The position numbers were made by a program, and so were the translations under genes. A DNA stretch of 14,631 nucleotides from JBEVNX01 sp040507895. GTDB taxonomy: Bacteria; Desulfobacterota; Binatia; JACPRU01. The number at the start of each line of letters is the position of its first letter. Within the stretch, counting starts at the first letter, position 1. Positions 1 through 7,470 of this stretch are shown here, in pieces. The stretch covers positions 1 to 14,631 of the forward strand of contig JBEVNX010000143.1 in NCBI GenBank assembly GCA_040507895.1, in the 5' to 3' direction. Below the pieces are notes generated by a model that saw only the letters and a program-made list of their open reading frames with translations, searched no databases and was not told where the DNA came from.

Positions 1-366
1 CCCGGCGGCCTCGGCGCGATCGACCGCGAACACGGCCTGCTCGCGCACGTCCTCGACGCCGAGACCGAAGGCCGCCACCAGCCGTCCGTTCGACAGCACG
101 TCGATGGTTGCGAGCTCCTTGGCGAGCAGTACCGGATTGCGACCGGGCAACACCATCACGCTCATGCCGAATTTGAGGCGCCGGGTGCGGCCGGCGACGG
201 CCGCCAGGGAGGCGATCGGACCGAACGTGCCGCCGCTCGCGCGCTCCGAGAACCAGATCGAGTCCCAGCCGAGCGACTCGCAGGTATCGATGATCTCCCA
301 AAACCGGGCGGCATCGAGGCCCGCGCCTGCGGTGGTGCCGAGACCGAAGCCGATTTTGATCTTCAT
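1..366 (-). CDS. LLM-class flavin-dependent monooxygenase (luciferase-like), N-terminal part
   Basis: Partial gene: 122 codons are visible and it continues past the left edge. The N-terminus reads MKIKIGFGLGTTAG and continues with a stretch containing WEIIDTCESLGWDSIWFSER, then an LAAVAGRT segment, FGMSVMVLPGRNPVLLAKEL and the LSNGRLVAAFGLG motif. This order of strands and helices is the classic first third of bacterial luciferase-like, F420- or FMN-dependent oxidoreductases, cytoplasmic TIM-barrel enzymes that oxidise small organics. The ATG (366-364) overlaps the TGA of the upstream PAS gene by 4 nt (ATGA), so the two are probably translationally coupled. The cofactor (FMN or F420) and the substrate cannot be decided from this part. 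Family call confident, substrate unknown. Confidence 0.88.
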   Translation of the reverse strand, partial: MKIKIGFGLGTTAGAGLDAARFWEIIDTCESLGWDSIWFSERASGGTFGPIASLAAVAGRTRRLKFGMSVMVLPGRNPVLLAKELATIDVLSNGRLVAAFGLGVEDVREQAVFAVDRAEAAG

Positions 367-791
367 GAGGCCGTCCGTTTCTCGAGCCGGGCGAGGCGCT
401 CGCGGATCTCCTTGTCGCGCCGCCATCGCTCCGTCACGTCGCGCAAGGTCGCGACGATGCCGGCGAGCTCCCCGCCCGGGCTGCGGACGAGCGCGACGCC
501 GAACTCGAGCGACAGCCGCGTGCCGTCGTTCCGCAGGGCGGGAACGGAAAGCACCTCGGTGCCGTAGCGAGTGATCCCCGTGTGCATGACTTGGTGGTAG
601 CCCGTCCAGTGCCGCGCCCGAAGATTTTCCGGAATGATGATGTCGAGGGAGCGGCCGATCGCTTCCGACGCGGCGTAGCCGAACATCCTTTCGGCTGCCG
701 CGTTCCACTCCCGGATGATGCCCTCACGGTCGGCGAACACGATCGCGTCGGGCGAGCTCCGTACGATCTCCTGAGCGAGCCAATCTTCCAT
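363..791 (-). CDS. Standalone PAS domain (S-box) protein
   Basis: A 142-aa protein consisting of one PAS domain (about residues 8-118) and a short charged helical tail (118-140, RDVTERWRRDKEIRERLARLEKR) that looks like a coiled coil. PAS signatures are SSPDAIVFADREGIIREWNAAAERMFGY, the IGRSL segment, RNDGTRLSLEFGVALV and the closing RDVTERW. There is no kinase, cyclase, GGDEF or DNA-binding output domain, so it would act as a sensor or dimerisation module for another protein. His61 (LRARHWTGY) falls where FixL and DosP carry the haem-ligating His, but that His is also common in PAS domains without haem. I chose the ATG at 791; a longer in-frame start at 869 would run into the divergent DUF445 gene and adds non-conserved sequence. 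It overlaps the LLM gene by ATGA and shares its promoter. Cytoplasmic. Confidence 0.85.
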   Translation of the reverse strand: MEDWLAQEIVRSSPDAIVFADREGIIREWNAAAERMFGYAASEAIGRSLDIIIPENLRARHWTGYHQVMHTGITRYGTEVLSVPALRNDGTRLSLEFGVALVRSPGGELAGIVATLRDVTERWRRDKEIRERLARLEKRTAS

Positions 792-871
792 GGCTTCGTT
801 CTTACGACGCTGCGGCGCGGAGGGAAATAGCCTTGCGTCCCCGGACGGCTTCTCGTAGGCACTGGACACCG

Positions 872-2167
872 ATGCAACCCGAGCCCGCCGACGTGCCTCG
901 GCGAAGCCACGTCGGCACCGTCTCGCTGCTGATCGCCGTCTGCGGTGCGGTGCTGACGCGAGCGATTCTACTCTCCGGCGCGGTGCCGTCCGTGCGGGCT
1001 TGGCTGACGGTGGTCGCCGCCGGCTTCGAAGCCGCCGTCGTCGGCGGCCTGGCGGATTGGTTCGCGGTCACGGCGCTGTTCCGCCATCCGCTCGGGCTTC
1101 CGTTCCCCCACACGGCGATCATTCCGAACCGACGAGCCCGCTTGATCCAGGGGATCGTCTCGACGGTCGAGAACCAATGGCTTTCGCCGGCGGTCATCTC
1201 GCGACGCCTTGAGCGAGTGGCTCCCAGCCAATGGGTCGTCGAGTTTCTGCGCGATCCGAGCCACGTTGCGCGCCTCGGTGAGCCGGTCCGCGACCTCGTC
1301 CGGCGGCTCGCGCGCGTGCTGACTGAAGAAGAAATCGTCGCGTTTGCCGAGCGTGGCATCGTGCTCCAGCTGCGCGAGCTGCCGGTCGGAGCCAGCACGG
1401 GCCACTGGCTGGCCCGCGCGGCGGAGAGCCCCGCAGCCGGCCAGGCGCTTCGCTCCCTCGCGCTCTCGCTGAAGAACCTCGCCGAGCGGCCGCGTACCGC
1501 TCAGGAGCTGCATTGGTGGGCGATGCGCTCGGCTCGGGCGCTGCGGCAGAGTGGTCATCGAGTCGTGCCCTTTCTGCTCCGCCGAAAGGTCGTGCAGCGG
1601 ACGATCGTCGAGGCGGCGCTCGGCTACGCTTCTGCGGAGCTGTCCGCAGCGGTGGAGGATCCCGAGCATCCGCTTCGGCGCTTCGTCGTCGGCGGATTGC
1701 GGCGCTTCGCGGACCGGCTCTCGCAGGGAGAGCCCGAGGCGATCGCGCAAGTGGAGCGCGTGCGGGCGGCGCTGCTCGAGTCCCTCGAGACGGCGCCGCT
1801 CGTCCGCGAGGGCCTCTCTCGACTGAGCCGACAGATCGAGGAAGAGCTCGACGACCCGACCAGTCGCCTGTCGAAGCTCGTCGACGAAAAGCTTCGCAGC
1901 GGCATCTTGTCGTATCTCGACGATGCCGAGCATCGCGCGGCCTTCGACCGCTGGGTGCGCTCGACCACGGTCGATCTCGTCCGCCAGCACCATCATCAGA
2001 TCGGCGTCACCGTGCGCGAGAACCTGGAGAGCCTCACGGACGATCAGCTCGTCGAGCAGATCGAGAGCCGCGTCGGCGCCGATCTGCAGTTCATCCGATT
2101 GAACGGTGCTGTGGTTGGCGGCTTGGTCGGTGTGCTACTCGCGCTCGCGCACCTGATGTTGGCCTGA
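872..2167 (+). CDS. DUF445 (YjiN-like) membrane protein
   Basis: A 431-aa protein of the DUF445 family. The N-terminus has a hydrophobic helix (about residues 14-34) followed by the family signature: a Gly/Ala-rich helix containing GFEAAVVGGLADWFAVTALF (51-70) and then RHPLGLPFPHTAIIPNRR with LIQGIVSTVENQWLSP. The middle is a long charged, helical region. A last hydrophobic helix ends the protein (about 410-431, LNGAVVGGLVGVLLALAHLM). Members are inner-membrane proteins of unknown biochemical role; I give no function. ATG at 872 is preferred over an in-frame TTG 13 codons earlier (833) because the family resemblance begins after it and the TTG lies inside the possible 5' end of the divergent PAS gene. 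The start codons of DUF445 and PAS are about 80 nt apart, so a shared divergent promoter region is expected there. Confidence 0.9.
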   Translation: MQPEPADVPRRSHVGTVSLLIAVCGAVLTRAILLSGAVPSVRAWLTVVAAGFEAAVVGGLADWFAVTALFRHPLGLPFPHTAIIPNRRARLIQGIVSTVENQWLSPAVISRRLERVAPSQWVVEFLRDPSHVARLGEPVRDLVRRLARVLTEEEIVAFAERGIVLQLRELPVGASTGHWLARAAESPAAGQALRSLALSLKNLAERPRTAQELHWWAMRSARALRQSGHRVVPFLLRRKVVQRTIVEAALGYASAELSAAVEDPEHPLRRFVVGGLRRFADRLSQGEPEAIAQVERVRAALLESLETAPLVREGLSRLSRQIEEELDDPTSRLSKLVDEKLRSGILSYLDDAEHRAAFDRWVRSTTVDLVRQHHHQIGVTVRENLESLTDDQLVEQIESRVGADLQFIRLNGAVVGGLVGVLLALAHLMLA

Positions 2168-2177
2168 TGGAGGATGA

Positions 2178-3581
2178 ATGCGCCGACTGCTGACGACCTG
2201 CGCGATCCTGGCGGTCGCCCGGCTGACGTTCGCGGGTAGCGCGGACTACGACGGGTCGCTCGCCGACTTCCGGGCGCTGCTCGCCAAGCTGGTCGCAGCC
2301 GACACCACCAACCCGCCGGGTAACGAAGCTCGCGCGGTCGACATCCTCGCGGCCCGCCTGGACGAGGAGAAGATTCCGTACGAGGTCACTGAGTTCGCGC
2401 CTGGGCGCAAGAACCTCATCGCGCGACTCTCCGGCGACGGCAGCGAAAGGCCGCTGCTTCTCCTCGCGCACCTCGACGTCGTGGGGGCCGACGGGCAGCC
2501 GTGGACGAGCCCGCCTCACGAGGTCACCGCGCGCGATGGATTCCTCGTCGGTCGCGGCGTGAACGACGACCTCGGCATGGCCCTCATAGAGCTCGAGACG
2601 ATCGTGATGCTCCAGCGATCCCGCACCCCGCTTCGCCGCGACGTGATCCTCGCGCTCACCGGAGACGAAGAGTCGGGCGGCGCGGGGGTGCGCTGGCTGC
2701 TCGCCAACCGCCCGCAGTCGCTGCAAGCGGACTTCGCATTCAACGAGGGCGGGGGGGTGCGGCTCGGCGACGACGGACAGGCGAGCTTCGTCGGCTTGCA
2801 GGTCGGGGAGAAGACCTACCAGGATTTCCGCATCACCGCGAAGGGCACCACCGGCCACTCCTCGATTCCCCATCCGGACAACGCGATCTACCGGCTGGCC
2901 CGCGGCCTCGAGCGCCTCGGCGCTCATCATTTCCCGGCGCGCATGCTTCCCGTCACTCGCGCCTACTTTCGCGCTCGAGCGGCCGTCGAGCCGCCGCCGC
3001 TGGCGGCGGCGCTGCGCACCGCAGCCGCGTCGAAAGGCTCGATTCCACCCGCGGCGCTCGGTGCGATCGAGAAGCACCCCGTGCTCGGCGCTGCGCTGCG
3101 CACGACTTGCGTGGCGACGCTGGTCGCGGGTGGAACGCGCGCCAATGCGCTCCCGGCCGGGGCGCAGGCGACCACCAACTGCCGCATCCTTCCGGACGAA
3201 GGCATCGACGACGTGCAGCGCACCCTGACCGGCGTGCTCGGAGATCCGGGCCTCGCGGTCGAGAGGCTCGAGCCGTTCGGCAGTGGTCCTTCGTCCGACG
3301 TCGAAGGACCCGCGCCGGCGGCGGTACGGAAGATCGCGGCGGAAACCTGGCCCGCCGCGCCGGTGATTCCCATCCTCGCGCTCGGCACGACGGACTCTCG
3401 CTTCCTCCGCGCCCAGGGCATTCCCGCCTACGGCCTCAATCCCATCGCGCTCACGGAGGCGGACGGCCGGCGCGCGCACGGCGTCGACGAGCGGATCCCG
3501 ATCGCCAGCCTGCGCCCGGCGCTCGAGTTCTTCCATCGCCTCGTCCTCGAGCTCGCTGGAGCTCCTGGCGGCCTTCGATGA
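2178..3581 (+). CDS. Secreted M20-family metallopeptidase (CPG2-like)
   Basis: A 467-aa zinc hydrolase of peptidase family M20. Metal and catalytic motifs are in the expected order: LLLAHLDVV (His98, Asp100), GRGVNDDLG (Asp130, bridging), TGDEESGG (Glu164 catalytic base, Glu165 ligand), FNEGGG (Glu190 ligand) and HGVDERI near the C-terminus (His434). The lid/dimerisation domain includes GTTGHSSIPHPDNA (His227). The usual Lys after the Asp pair (DDK) is Leu here. The N-terminus (MRRLLTTCAILAVARLTFAG) looks like a Sec signal peptide, so the enzyme likely works in the periplasm or outside on peptides, N-acyl amino acids or similar amides. The GGAGG at 2169-2173 fixes the ATG at 2178; it begins 10 nt after DUF445. 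Its TGA overlaps the next ATG by 4 nt, tying it to the DUF35 and MaoC genes. Confidence 0.93.
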   Translation: MRRLLTTCAILAVARLTFAGSADYDGSLADFRALLAKLVAADTTNPPGNEARAVDILAARLDEEKIPYEVTEFAPGRKNLIARLSGDGSERPLLLLAHLDVVGADGQPWTSPPHEVTARDGFLVGRGVNDDLGMALIELETIVMLQRSRTPLRRDVILALTGDEESGGAGVRWLLANRPQSLQADFAFNEGGGVRLGDDGQASFVGLQVGEKTYQDFRITAKGTTGHSSIPHPDNAIYRLARGLERLGAHHFPARMLPVTRAYFRARAAVEPPPLAAALRTAAASKGSIPPAALGAIEKHPVLGAALRTTCVATLVAGGTRANALPAGAQATTNCRILPDEGIDDVQRTLTGVLGDPGLAVERLEPFGSGPSSDVEGPAPAAVRKIAAETWPAAPVIPILALGTTDSRFLRAQGIPAYGLNPIALTEADGRRAHGVDERIPIASLRPALEFFHRLVLELAGAPGGLR

Positions 3582-3907
3582 CGCGCGAGCCTGCCATCGC
3601 CGCCACCGAGATCCGGGCGGGACGGAAAACGGATCTCGAGTGGGTCGAGTCGCGCGGTCGTGGTCGGGTGGTCACGTTCACGGTCCTCCATCAAGCGCCC
3701 TTCGAGTCCTACGCGGCTGAAACGCCGTACGTGCTCGCCGTGGTGCGGCTCGACGAAGGCCCGCAGATGATGACGAACGTCGTCGGCATCTCGCCGGCGC
3801 AGGTGAAGATCGATCTCGCGGTCGAGGTGATGTTCGAAGAGCGGGCAGAATGGTTCCGCGTCCCACTGTTCCGGCCGATCGCGACGAGCGGCGGGGAGCG
3901 CTCATGA
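3578..3907 (+). CDS. DUF35 OB-fold protein lacking the N-terminal zinc ribbon
   Basis: A 109-aa protein with the OB-fold half of the DUF35 family. Landmarks are DLEWVESRGRGRVVTFTVLH, then a Pro-Tyr-Val-Leu-Ala-Val-Val-Arg-Leu-Asp-Glu-Gly strand, NVVGISPAQVKIDLAVEVMFEE and the ending VPLFRPIA. DUF35 proteins normally carry a rubredoxin-like zinc ribbon (CxxC...CxxC) just before the D-L-E-W-V segment and act as partners of thiolases, acyl-CoA synthases or MaoC hydratases (for example the ChsH2 fusion in steroid breakdown). Here residues 1-20 contain no cysteine at all, and the upstream frame is inside the M20 gene. The gene therefore appears to have lost its ribbon. It starts by ATGA overlap with the M20 gene and ends by ATGA overlap with the MaoC gene. 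Role inferred: scaffold or acyl-CoA-binding partner of the hydratase. Confidence 0.83.
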   Translation: MTREPAIAATEIRAGRKTDLEWVESRGRGRVVTFTVLHQAPFESYAAETPYVLAVVRLDEGPQMMTNVVGISPAQVKIDLAVEVMFEERAEWFRVPLFRPIATSGGERS

Positions 3908-4878
3908 GCCTTCTCGATGAGACGGAGACCGGCCTCGCGCTGGTATACGGAGACGAGGCGGAAGGACGTTCCTGGATCGGGCGGAGGCTTCCGCCGCGCG
4001 TCTGCGAGGACGAGGTCAACTGGCCGACGATCAAGCACTTCTGCGCACTCGTCGGCGACCGGAATCCGCTCTATTGGGACGAAGCGTTCGCGCGCGCTCT
4101 TTACGGCGCCATCCCTTCTCCTCCAGGCATGCTCTTCGTGTGGTCGATGCCGCCGCTCTGGCGGCCGGATGCACTCGAGTATCCGCCGACGGTGTCCACC
4201 CAGGCGCCGCTTCCCGGGAACACGATCATCAACGTCTCCACCGAGAGCGAGTTCCTCGCCCCGATTCTCGTCGGCGATCACTTGTCGGTGGAAGAGGCCG
4301 TAGCGGACGTGACGCCGCGAAAGCAGACTGCCCTCGGCTCCGGGCACTTCATCGCCAGCGACGTGACCTGTCGCAACCAGCGGGGCGAGACGGTCGCCCG
4401 CCACCAAAACGTACTGTTCCGCTACCAGACGAGCGATGAAACGGCGACCCCGAGCGTGACTGCGGCAGTGCCGGGCGAGAGCTTTCCGGCTACCGATTCG
4501 CTCCCCGAAGTGGTGCTGCCGGTCACGCTGCGCCTTTGCATTCACGACGCCGCCGCGACGCGCGACTACTTCCCCGGACACCACGACCGCGACTATGCGC
4601 GCGCGCAGGGGGTGCGTGACGCCTTCCTCACGATGTTCTTCCACGGCTTCACCGACCGCGTGATGACGGACTGGGCAGGACCAAGGGCGACGATCCTGAA
4701 GCGGCGCCTGCGCATGCTCGCGCCCGTCTGCGTCGGCGATACGATCCGTACGCGCGCGCACGTCGCGGCCCGCAAGCGCGAAGGCTCGCGTGAGTTGGCC
4801 GACGTGCGGGTCGAAGTGCGGACGGAGCACGGCACCGGCGCCGAGGCGCTGGTGACCTGCGCGCTCGCGTCTCGCTGA
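3904..4878 (+). CDS. Double-hotdog MaoC/FAS1-type acyl-CoA hydratase
   Basis: A 324-aa protein made of two hotdog folds. The first half (about 30-175) has DRNPLYWDEAFARALYGAIPSPPG (residues 52-75), the usual N-terminal dehydratase signature, although the catalytic His of the hydratase-2 motif is Tyr57 here. The second half (about 205-320) has DYFPGHHDRDYARAQG (221-236), with a His-His-Asp cluster resembling the Asp-x4-His-x-Asp motif of R-specific hydratases, followed by FHGFTDRVMTDWAG and the typical LAPVCVGDTI strand. The active site is therefore probably in the second half, with the first half structural or substrate-binding. It would hydrate or dehydrate an enoyl-CoA in the cytoplasm. GGGGAG upstream and an ATGA overlap with DUF35 support the ATG at 3904; the in-frame extension to 3850 lies inside DUF35. 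Last gene of this run. Confidence 0.85.
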   Translation: MSLLDETETGLALVYGDEAEGRSWIGRRLPPRVCEDEVNWPTIKHFCALVGDRNPLYWDEAFARALYGAIPSPPGMLFVWSMPPLWRPDALEYPPTVSTQAPLPGNTIINVSTESEFLAPILVGDHLSVEEAVADVTPRKQTALGSGHFIASDVTCRNQRGETVARHQNVLFRYQTSDETATPSVTAAVPGESFPATDSLPEVVLPVTLRLCIHDAAATRDYFPGHHDRDYARAQGVRDAFLTMFFHGFTDRVMTDWAGPRATILKRRLRMLAPVCVGDTIRTRAHVAARKREGSRELADVRVEVRTEHGTGAEALVTCALASR

Positions 4879-4909
4879 CGGTCGACGGCGCTTAAGGAAG
4901 CCTCCCGGG

Positions 4910-4932
4910 AACCCGCGGGGCTGCTGCGGGTT
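4910..4932 (+). terminator. Possible weak terminator hairpin after the MaoC gene
   Basis: AACCCGC (4910-4916) pairs with GCGGGTT (4926-4932): 7 perfect base pairs around a 9-nt loop, 32 nt after the hydratase stop codon. The following bases (GCTCTTGTCG) contain only scattered T, so it is not a textbook intrinsic terminator. It could equally be an mRNA 3'-end stabilising hairpin. Confidence 0.35.
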
Positions 4933-5416
4933 GCTCTTGTCGTCGATTCTTCGTAGGCTCCCCCGAGGAGTTCCGGCTCTTGCCCTGTTGTGCATTCGCC
5001 GCTTGCATAGTCGCGCAGCTGCTCATCGCGCTTGGCGCGGTTCGGCGTACTCTTTTCGGCGCAGAAGCGGATTCCGCGCAAAGGAATCCAGCCGTGGAGT
5101 GGCGGCTCGAACCGGCAACCGCGCGCCGACTTGACCCACCGCCCTCACGGCTTCCGTGGGTCTTCGGCCGTTGGTCCTTCCGCAGCCTCGCCTTCGCCGC
5201 TGCTCTCGAGGTGGTGATCGTGCTCGGAGCCATCTACGGATTCCTCGAGCACGTCGGTCACGGCGTGCAGCACGCCGAGCGAGTCAATCAGGTCGGGAGC
5301 CGCCACTATCAAGACGTAGACCTCCAGCGCGTAGAGCACGACAGCGCGGTCGATCTCGAGGCGGCGCCGTCCCGTTCAGACGTTCACCCAGCACACGGTT
5401 GATCCGGGAAGCTACC

Positions 5417-5430
5417 CCCCCGGGGGAGGT
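5417..5430 (+). promoter_or_regulatory. Shine-Dalgarno site of the LDI-domain gene, next to a C/G palindrome
   Basis: GGAGGT at 5425-5430 sits 6 nt before ATG 5437, which decides the start (the TTG at 5431 directly abuts the SD and cannot be used). The SD overlaps a perfect 10-bp palindrome, CCCCCGGGGG (5417-5426), preceded by two more C. This C run could pair with the G-rich SD of the same or another transcript, or be a protein site. Confidence 0.6.
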
Positions 5431-5436
5431 TTGATC

Positions 5437-7470
5437 ATGAGCGGTCCGAGCCCGATCAAGGAGATCCCTGATTCTCTGACCCCGCCGTTCGCCTGGGAGG
5501 ACGAAGTGTCGGAGGCCCCGCGCGCCACGCTCCAAGAGCCACACGTAGCGCCAGGCGAGCTCGAGCTTCGCAGCGGAACGAAGGGCCCGGTGACGGCGTC
5601 TCGTCACCGACGCAACGCCATCGTCTACGGCATGCTCTGCGTGCTCGCGATCCTGCCGACGCTCACTGGGATGGCGCCGGGGTGGCAGGCGTTCGGTCTC
5701 GGCTTGTTCATGCCCGGAGCCGGATTCCTCGCGGTCGGCGGCTGGGCGATGCTGCTGTTCCCGCTGACGGTGGCGGCGTTCTGGTTCTCCGTGGTCGCAT
5801 GGTTCTGGGCCGGAATGGTGGTGGCCCCGCTGACGGTCTGGCTCGGGTCCGCCGCGCTGGCCGGCTTGATGGTCGGTCAGGCGATCTGGGCGCCCGCTCT
5901 GGTTCTCGCGCCGCTCTGCGCGGCGATTGCGTTCGGCGTGTTCCAGTATCGCGGAGCGCGAAAGCGCGCGAAGGATCGCGAGCGGCTCGAGATGCGGCGC
6001 GGCTTCTTTGGGGCGTCTCTCGCAGAAGTAGGCCAGCGCGTGGTGGCGGAGCCCTCGCCCGGAAGCCGAGAGCTCACTCCCGAGCAGCTCGCCTCGGTCC
6101 GCTACGTGCTCGACCGCGCGCTACAGCCGGTCGGGCAGTACGAAGGATACGACATCATCGATCAGTTCCAGCCCGCCGCTCTCCGCTATCAGATCAATCA
6201 CCTCGGGTTCGCCCTCGGGCTCGCGCAGTGTCACTACACGCCGAGCTTTCACGGCTATCTGACTCAGGCGCAGCGAAACGTCGTCGAGACTTACCTGCAG
6301 CGCAAGGTGTGGGGTTACTGGGTCTACGAGTCGATGTGGGGGCACTTCAACTTCAGCGACTTCGATCCCGCGCGCAAGGACAACATCATGCTCACCGGCT
6401 GGTACGGCATGCACGTCGGCCAGTACCTGCTGAACTCGGGCGATCGGCGCTATGCCGAGCCCGGAGCGCTCACCTTCCGGCTGAACGAGCGCACGGCTTA
6501 CCGGCACGACTATCACACGATCATTCAGTCGGTGGTGGACAACTTCAAGCGCTCGGACTTCTGTCTCTTCCCCTGTGAGCCGAACTGGGTCTACCCGATC
6601 TGCAACATGTACGGCATGTCGGCCGTGGCGGTGCACGACCGGCTCTATGGCACGACGTACGTCAAGGAAGCTCTGCCGCGCTGGTTCGAGATGCTCGACA
6701 AGGAGTTCACCGACGGCAAGGGGTCGCTGTACGGCCTGCGCTCGTACTGGACGGGCCTGGCGATGCCCTTCTACTCGGGCGAAGCGGGGTTCGCGTTCTT
6801 CGCCAACGTGTTCTCGCCGGAGCTCGGCCGGCGCTTGTGGGCGATCGGCCGCAAGGAACTCGGCTTCTTCATCGGCAAGGACGCCGAAGGCAAGCCGCGG
6901 CTCACGCTGCCGCCCGAGCTGCTCTCGTTCATCGACAAGATCGACCCCGGGAACTACCGGCGGGGATCGCTGTTCGCCTACGTGGCGATCCTGATGAGCG
7001 CGCGCGAGTTCGGCGACGACGAGCTCGCGGAAGCCGCGCAGCGCTCGATGGATCAAGATTGCGGCCTGTCTCGAAACGGCGTCGCCTGCTACACGAAGGG
7101 CTCGAACCTCGCCAACGTATGGGGAGTCGAGGGTGGCCTCATGCGCACGGGCGATTTCCGCAAGTCGTTCGTCGTCGGGCCGCCGCAGTCCGTGTTCAGC
7201 GGGCCGATCCTCGCAGACGCGCACTATCCCGACGTGCTCGTCGCCAAAGCGTTCAGTCATGGCGACGATCTCGAGCTCGTGCTCTATCCCGGAGCCGGAG
7301 CGGGCTTGCGAACGGTCGGGGTCGAGCGGCTCAAGCCGGGAGCCGGCTACGAGCTTCGGGGCGGTGCCGCGGCGGCGTTCCGTGCGGACGAGCACGGCCG
7401 GGCGACTCTCGAGGTCGATCTCAAGGGACGCACGCCGCTTCACATCGTCCCCGCGGGGGTCAGCCGCTGA
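5437..7470 (+). CDS. Membrane-anchored linalool dehydratase/isomerase (LDI)-domain protein
   Basis: A 677-aa protein. Residues 1-55 are polar. About 61-170 hold roughly four membrane helices rich in Trp, Ala and Val, followed by a basic stretch (YRGARKRAKDRERLEMRR, 171-188). About 215-600 is an (alpha/alpha)6-type domain that resembles Castellaniella LDI from memory: RYQINHLGFALGLAQ (Tyr251 at LDI Tyr66), KVWGYW, KDNIMLTGWYGM, CEPNWVYPICN (Cys380 and Cys389 at the two catalytic Cys, 171 and 180) and HDRLYGTTY. Basic residues flank both ends of the helix bundle, so an even helix number puts both termini in the cytoplasm; Castellaniella LDI is periplasmic. The position of LDI His129 appears to be Trp322. 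By homology it might isomerise or dehydrate a tertiary or allylic terpene alcohol, but the substrate is not proven. A strong SD fixes the start; it ends inside the start of the ADH gene. Confidence 0.88.
   Translation: MSGPSPIKEIPDSLTPPFAWEDEVSEAPRATLQEPHVAPGELELRSGTKGPVTASRHRRNAIVYGMLCVLAILPTLTGMAPGWQAFGLGLFMPGAGFLAVGGWAMLLFPLTVAAFWFSVVAWFWAGMVVAPLTVWLGSAALAGLMVGQAIWAPALVLAPLCAAIAFGVFQYRGARKRAKDRERLEMRRGFFGASLAEVGQRVVAEPSPGSRELTPEQLASVRYVLDRALQPVGQYEGYDIIDQFQPAALRYQINHLGFALGLAQCHYTPSFHGYLTQAQRNVVETYLQRKVWGYWVYESMWGHFNFSDFDPARKDNIMLTGWYGMHVGQYLLNSGDRRYAEPGALTFRLNERTAYRHDYHTIIQSVVDNFKRSDFCLFPCEPNWVYPICNMYGMSAVAVHDRLYGTTYVKEALPRWFEMLDKEFTDGKGSLYGLRSYWTGLAMPFYSGEAGFAFFANVFSPELGRRLWAIGRKELGFFIGKDAEGKPRLTLPPELLSFIDKIDPGNYRRGSLFAYVAILMSAREFGDDELAEAAQRSMDQDCGLSRNGVACYTKGSNLANVWGVEGGLMRTGDFRKSFVVGPPQSVFSGPILADAHYPDVLVAKAFSHGDDLELVLYPGAGAGLRTVGVERLKPGAGYELRGGAAAAFRADEHGRATLEVDLKGRTPLHIVPAGVSR

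Larger units (their letters stand above)
4879..5436. other. 558-bp gap with no convincing gene
   Basis: Two overlapping weak reading frames occupy this gap. On the plus strand, 4980-5402 (TTG start, about 140 codons) has two hydrophobic stretches (AACIVAQLLIALGAV and LAFAAALEVVIVLGAIYGFL). On the minus strand, 5339-5145 (GTG start, 64 codons) reads ALEVYVLIVAAPDLIDSLGVL. They share codon boundaries in opposite senses, so at most one is real and each may be the mirror of the other. Neither has a clear Shine-Dalgarno site, a familiar domain or a good start codon. I treat the region as the 3' end of one operon and the promoter region of the next. Confidence 0.4.

Noticed and set aside
2091..3536. 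Long minus-strand frame opposite the M20 peptidase
   Set aside because: Mirror of a GC-rich gene; Arg/Glu/Ala-rich without motifs, while the plus frame has all M20 catalytic residues.
6121..7443. Long minus-strand frame opposite the LDI domain
   Set aside because: Composition typical of antisense shadows; the plus frame contains the conserved LDI motifs.
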